Shown piece after piece: positions 61,096 to 64,000 of a stretch of DNA of 64,000 nucleotides. This DNA comes from Nocardiopsis sp. N85 (GTDB lineage Bacteria; Actinomycetota; Actinomycetes; Streptosporangiales; Streptosporangiaceae), in NCBI RefSeq assembly GCF_028882275.1, contig NZ_JARBUT010000006.1:186001-250000 (forward strand). The letters are read 5' to 3'. Each line of letters begins with the position of its first letter. The first letter of the stretch is position 1. The notes under the pieces were generated by a model. The model did not search any database and was not told where the DNA came from. It worked only from the letters and a program-made list of their open reading frames with translations. The translations under genes were made by a program, and so were the position numbers.

Positions 61096-61989
61096 TCAGG
61101 TACCGAAGAGGATGAGGCTCATGGCCGGGTAGCCCAGCAGGAGGAGGAAACCGGCGAAGAGGAGGACGACCGGCAGGCTCATCCGCTCGGTGGCGGACTG
61201 GGCCTCGGCCTCCATCTCCGCGAGGAACTGCACGCGCAGCGTCCTGGCCTTGGCCGCCAGCGAGGTGCGGACCCGCGCGCCGTCGGCGCCGGCCAGTTGC
61301 AGGCTGGCGGCCAGCTCGGTGAACTCCGGGGTGTCGTAGCGCTCCCCGAGGTCGTGCAGCGCCCGCCAGATGGGGACGCGCAGGAGGGAGGACTCCCGCA
61401 GCGTCTCCCGGATGGTGGCCATCGCCCACCCCCCGCCGTGGGCTGAGGCGTCGGTGAGGGCGCCGTTGACACCGGCACCGCCGGCGAGGGACACCACCAC
61501 GAGGTCGGCGAAGCCCGACAGGGTACGGCGCATCTCCTCGCGGCGCTTGCCCGCCTCGTCGTTGAGGGACAGGTCCGGCGCGAACCACATGACCGCGGCG
61601 AAGAGCGCCCAGGCGGCGATGGACACGACCGCTCCGGGCAGCGCGCCGAAGGAGGCCAGGAGCATCCCCGCCACCGGCGGGAACAGCGCTCCCATGAGCA
61701 CGCCCGAGGCCTTCTCGGCGAGGTAACCGCCGGGGTCGCGGTCGCACAGGCGCAGGTTCTTGATCGCACGGGGGCCGGGGAGGCCGGCCGCGCTGAGCAG
61801 GGGGATGCCGACCTTGCCCATCCGGGTGAGCAGACCGCCCTCGGAGGGGCGCAGGCCGAGCCGGACCGGAGGCCGGGGGTCGGAGAGTCGTTCGGCCAGA
61901 GAGGGGCGGGCCCAGCGCGCCGCGGCCAGGGCCCACAGGGCCAGGCCGAGGGCGGCGCCCGCGACTGCGGCCGCGGTCAGAGGGCTCAC
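61096..61989 (-). CDS. tadC: Tad secretion membrane protein TadC (T2SS F family)
   Basis: 297 residues with the T2SSF domain (about 150-275, containing RRTLSGFADLVVVSLAGGAGVNGALT) and membrane helices near the N-terminus, at about 95-140 and at the C-terminus. TadC and TadB form the inner-membrane platform that TadA drives. It starts with GTG overlapping the TadB stop (GTGA). Confidence 0.85.
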   Translation of the reverse strand: MSPLTAAAVAGAALGLALWALAAARWARPSLAERLSDPRPPVRLGLRPSEGGLLTRMGKVGIPLLSAAGLPGPRAIKNLRLCDRDPGGYLAEKASGVLMGALFPPVAGMLLASFGALPGAVVSIAAWALFAAVMWFAPDLSLNDEAGKRREEMRRTLSGFADLVVVSLAGGAGVNGALTDASAHGGGWAMATIRETLRESSLLRVPIWRALHDLGERYDTPEFTELAASLQLAGADGARVRTSLAAKARTLRVQFLAEMEAEAQSATERMSLPVVLLFAGFLLLLGYPAMSLILFGT

Positions 61990-62834
61990 AGCGCGGCCTC
62001 CTTGGTCGGGGTGGGCGCGAGCACTCGCGGCCCGAGGGAGAAGCGGGACATGCGCGTCATCCACACCACAGCGGTGGCCCACAACGCCCCGATGACCGCC
62101 AGGAAGACCTGGCCGAGGAAGCCGTCGAACGGTTCGAGGTAGGCGGGGTTGAACACGAGCATGAACGCCGCCATGCCGAGGGTGACCCCCATGATGATGC
62201 GCGAGGACGTGCGCAGGCGGGCGCGGCCGGCGGACACCTTGACCAGCATGGCGGCCTGGTCGCGGGCCGATTCGGACAGCGCGCCGAGCAGGACGCCCAG
62301 GTCGGTGGCGTGGCGGGTGGTGGCGGTGGCCAGGGCGGAGGCGACGAGGTCGGCCGTGGGGTTGTCGACGGTCTCGGCGAAGGTGTGCAGGGCGTCCCGG
62401 GGGTCCCGGCCGCCGCGCAGGTCCTCCGAGAGGCGCACCACGGCGTCGCGCAGGGGCTCGGGGGCGATGGAGGCGGTGGCCGTGATCGCCTGGTTGAGGC
62501 CCGAGGAGCCGGCCATGAGGTCGCGCAGCATCTCGGTCCAGGAGGCGACCGCCTCGATGCCGGCGACCTGTTCCCTGTGCTCCCCGTCGCCGCCCAGGAG
62601 CCGTGGGGCCCACCAGACGGCGGCGGCTCCGAGCGCACCCGCCACGGGCCAGCCCGTGAGGAGCCACAGCGCGCAGCCGACGGCGATCGCGACGACGACC
62701 TTGCTCGGACGGGGCAGGGGCCCGGCCCTGCGGGACCGGAGGGAGTCGCGCACGATCGGGGCGATCCACACGACCAGGAGGAAGACGCCGAGACCGGCGA
62801 CGCCGCCGGCGGTGGCGAGGAGGACCGTGTTCAT
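61986..62834 (-). CDS. tadB: Tad secretion membrane protein TadB (T2SS F family)
   Basis: 282 residues with helices near residues 3-28 and 45-70, the T2SSF core (EAVASWTEMLRDLMAGSSGLNQAI onward) and two C-terminal helices. The ATG at 62832-62834 overlaps the TadA stop (ATGA) and is preferred over an ATG three codons upstream. Confidence 0.86.
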   Translation of the reverse strand: MNTVLLATAGGVAGLGVFLLVVWIAPIVRDSLRSRRAGPLPRPSKVVVAIAVGCALWLLTGWPVAGALGAAAVWWAPRLLGGDGEHREQVAGIEAVASWTEMLRDLMAGSSGLNQAITATASIAPEPLRDAVVRLSEDLRGGRDPRDALHTFAETVDNPTADLVASALATATTRHATDLGVLLGALSESARDQAAMLVKVSAGRARLRTSSRIIMGVTLGMAAFMLVFNPAYLEPFDGFLGQVFLAVIGALWATAVVWMTRMSRFSLGPRVLAPTPTKEAAL

Positions 62835-64000
62835 CGGGACCATCCCGAGACCTCCGTCTGGAGCACGAGGGGGTCGAAGCCGTGGTCGGCGAGCGCGTCG
62901 AGCGTGTCGGGGCTCGGCGGCGCCGCGGGCAGTCGTCCCTGGCGGGCGGAGTAGCGGTAGATCTCGTTGGAGACCACGTTCTGTCCCTCGGCGCCCACGA
63001 CCTCGCGCACGCTCGTGACCCGGCGCCCGCCGGTGGGCAGGGCCGAGACGTGCACGACCAGATGCACGGCGGAGGCCACGAGCGAGGCCGTCGCCTCCAG
63101 CGGCAGGCGCTCCGCGGACTGGGCGGCGTAGGCACCGAGCTTGGTGAAGGCGCCGGCGGAGTTGGCCGCGTGCAGGGTGGTGAGGCTGCCGTCGTTGCCC
63201 TGGCTCATGGCGTTGAGCAGGGGGACGGTCTCGCTGCCGCGGGTCTCCCCCACGATGACCCGGTCGGGGGACATGCGCAGGGCGGTGCGCACCAGGTCGG
63301 CGATGGTGATCTCGCCGACGCCCTCGATGTTGGCGGGGCGGGCCTGGAGCGCGACGCAGTCGGGGTGGGCCTCGCGATCCCGGTCCAGACCCAGTTCGTA
63401 GACGTCCTCGATGGTGACGAGGCGTTCCATGGTCGGGATCTCCGAGGCCAGGGCGCGCAGCAGCGTCGTCTTGCCGGCGCCGGTGCCGCCGGTGACGACC
63501 ATGTTGCGACGGGCCGCGACGGCGGCGCGGAAGAGCGAGACCAGGACGTCGTCGAGCGTGCCGAGTTCCTGGAGGCGGCGCAGCGACGAGTGGGTGTACC
63601 GGTGGCGGCGGATGGAGACCGAGGGCTGCCGGGAGACCTCCATGACCGCGTTGAGGCGCTCGCCGCCGGAGAGCTGGAGGTCGAGGATGGGCGCCCCGGG
63701 ATCGAATCGGCGTTCGCCGGAGGCCGAGTCGGCGGCCAGACGGCGCACCAGGGCGATCACGTCCTCACCGCTCTTGAACAGTCCGGCGTGCAGGCGGCGG
63801 CTGCCGTCCGCGAGGCGCACCCAGGCGTCGACGCCGTTGATGTTGATGTTCTCGATCTCGGGGTCGTCCAGGAGGGGCTGGAGCGGTCCGACACCGGTGA
63901 CCTGGGCCAGCGCGGCGGCGGCGATCGCGGCCTCGGAATCGGAGGACAGCAGTGCGCGGCCCTCGGCCAGGGCACGCCGGGCGGCCTCGTCGAGGATGTT
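62831..64000 (-). CDS. tadA: Pilus assembly ATPase TadA/CpaF, N-terminus cut by window edge
   Basis: The frame is open from the right edge to its stop at 62831, giving the last 389 residues. The CpaF signature GVGPLQPLLDDPEIENININ lies near the edge, followed by the Walker A motif GGTGAGKTT and the second motif VGETRGSETVPLL typical of secretion NTPases. It powers pilus assembly from the cytoplasm. An internal ATG at 63818-63820 is not a true start because the conserved N-terminal part precedes it. The rest of the gene and any TadZ-like gene lie outside the window. Confidence 0.9.
   Translation of the reverse strand, partial: NILDEAARRALAEGRALLSSDSEAAIAAAALAQVTGVGPLQPLLDDPEIENININGVDAWVRLADGSRRLHAGLFKSGEDVIALVRRLAADSASGERRFDPGAPILDLQLSGGERLNAVMEVSRQPSVSIRRHRYTHSSLRRLQELGTLDDVLVSLFRAAVAARRNMVVTGGTGAGKTTLLRALASEIPTMERLVTIEDVYELGLDRDREAHPDCVALQARPANIEGVGEITIADLVRTALRMSPDRVIVGETRGSETVPLLNAMSQGNDGSLTTLHAANSAGAFTKLGAYAAQSAERLPLEATASLVASAVHLVVHVSALPTGGRRVTSVREVVGAEGQNVVSNEIYRYSARQGRLPAAPPSPDTLDALADHGFDPLVLQTEVSGWSR

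Noticed and set aside
63818-63820. ATG at 63820 as the TadA start
   Set aside because: The frame continues to the window edge and encodes the conserved CpaF segment GVGPLQPLLDDPEIENININ before this ATG.

Overview
The window is about 64 kb of very GC-rich DNA with tightly packed genes, frequent 4-nt ATGA/GTGA overlaps, GTG and TTG starts, and several apparently leaderless promoters. Together with a LacI-rich sugar-utilisation complement, an iron-box promoter, a Tad pilus operon with TadE-like proteins and a type VII-type giant toxin, this points to a filamentous actinomycete. A Nocardiopsis-like member of the Streptosporangiales is my best guess, but it is an inference and no rRNA is present. 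I saw no tRNA, rRNA, CRISPR array, insertion sequence or phage genes.

Layout. 1-0.4 kb: tail of an amidohydrolase. 0.9-9.0 kb: an aromatic ring-hydroxylation and meta-cleavage locus (flavin monooxygenase, acetoacetate-CoA ligase, extradiol dioxygenase, fumarylacetoacetate-hydrolase-like enzyme, DoxX-like membrane protein), bracketed by two closely paralogous TetR regulators and carrying repeated TGA(C/G)GA-N2-TCGTCA operator candidates. 9.5-20.2 kb: a six-gene minus-strand operon (GH2, MFS transporter, GH3, GH43, two SDR dehydrogenases) facing a LacI regulator across four operator copies spaced 31-32 bp. 20.3-21.6 kb: an AroH chorismate mutase and a secreted snapalysin-type protease. 21.7-27.9 kb: a LacI regulator, a GH32-like enzyme and a divergent sugar ABC importer, with two exactly inverted operator copies in the divergent promoter region. 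28.2-29.2 kb: a secreted DUF3494 ice-binding-like protein with a long Asn-Gly repeat tail.

29.8-36.4 kb: a GlxA-type AraC regulator with a membrane-anchored double DJ-1/PfpI protein, a CPBP membrane protease, a DUF2306 membrane protein and a two-component system. 36.8-40.7 kb: a ferric-iron ABC importer under a DtxR/IdeR-like iron box. 41.1-43.3 kb: a CNNM/CorC-type transporter and a metallo-beta-lactamase-fold hydrolase. 43.8-56.2 kb: the most striking locus, one 3,978-residue protein with a CpnT/WXG100-like N-terminus, long disordered and beta-rich middle regions and a C-terminal R-S-ExE ADP-ribosyltransferase domain. A small WXG100-like protein with a YxxxD export motif follows it, and no immunity gene is recognisable. 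56.3-64.0 kb: a Tad/Flp pilus operon running leftward (TadA, TadB, TadC, Flp pilin, three TadE/G-like pseudopilins and a large OmpA-domain membrane protein). TadA is cut by the right edge.

How the parts work together. The two glycoside clusters pair importers with hydrolases that lack signal peptides, so the cell seems to import oligosaccharides and cleave them inside, each cluster under its own LacI repressor. The aromatic locus pairs ring hydroxylation and ring fission with a hydrolase and a CoA ligase. The giant toxin and its small partner look like a type VII secretion effector pair whose secretion apparatus lies outside the window.
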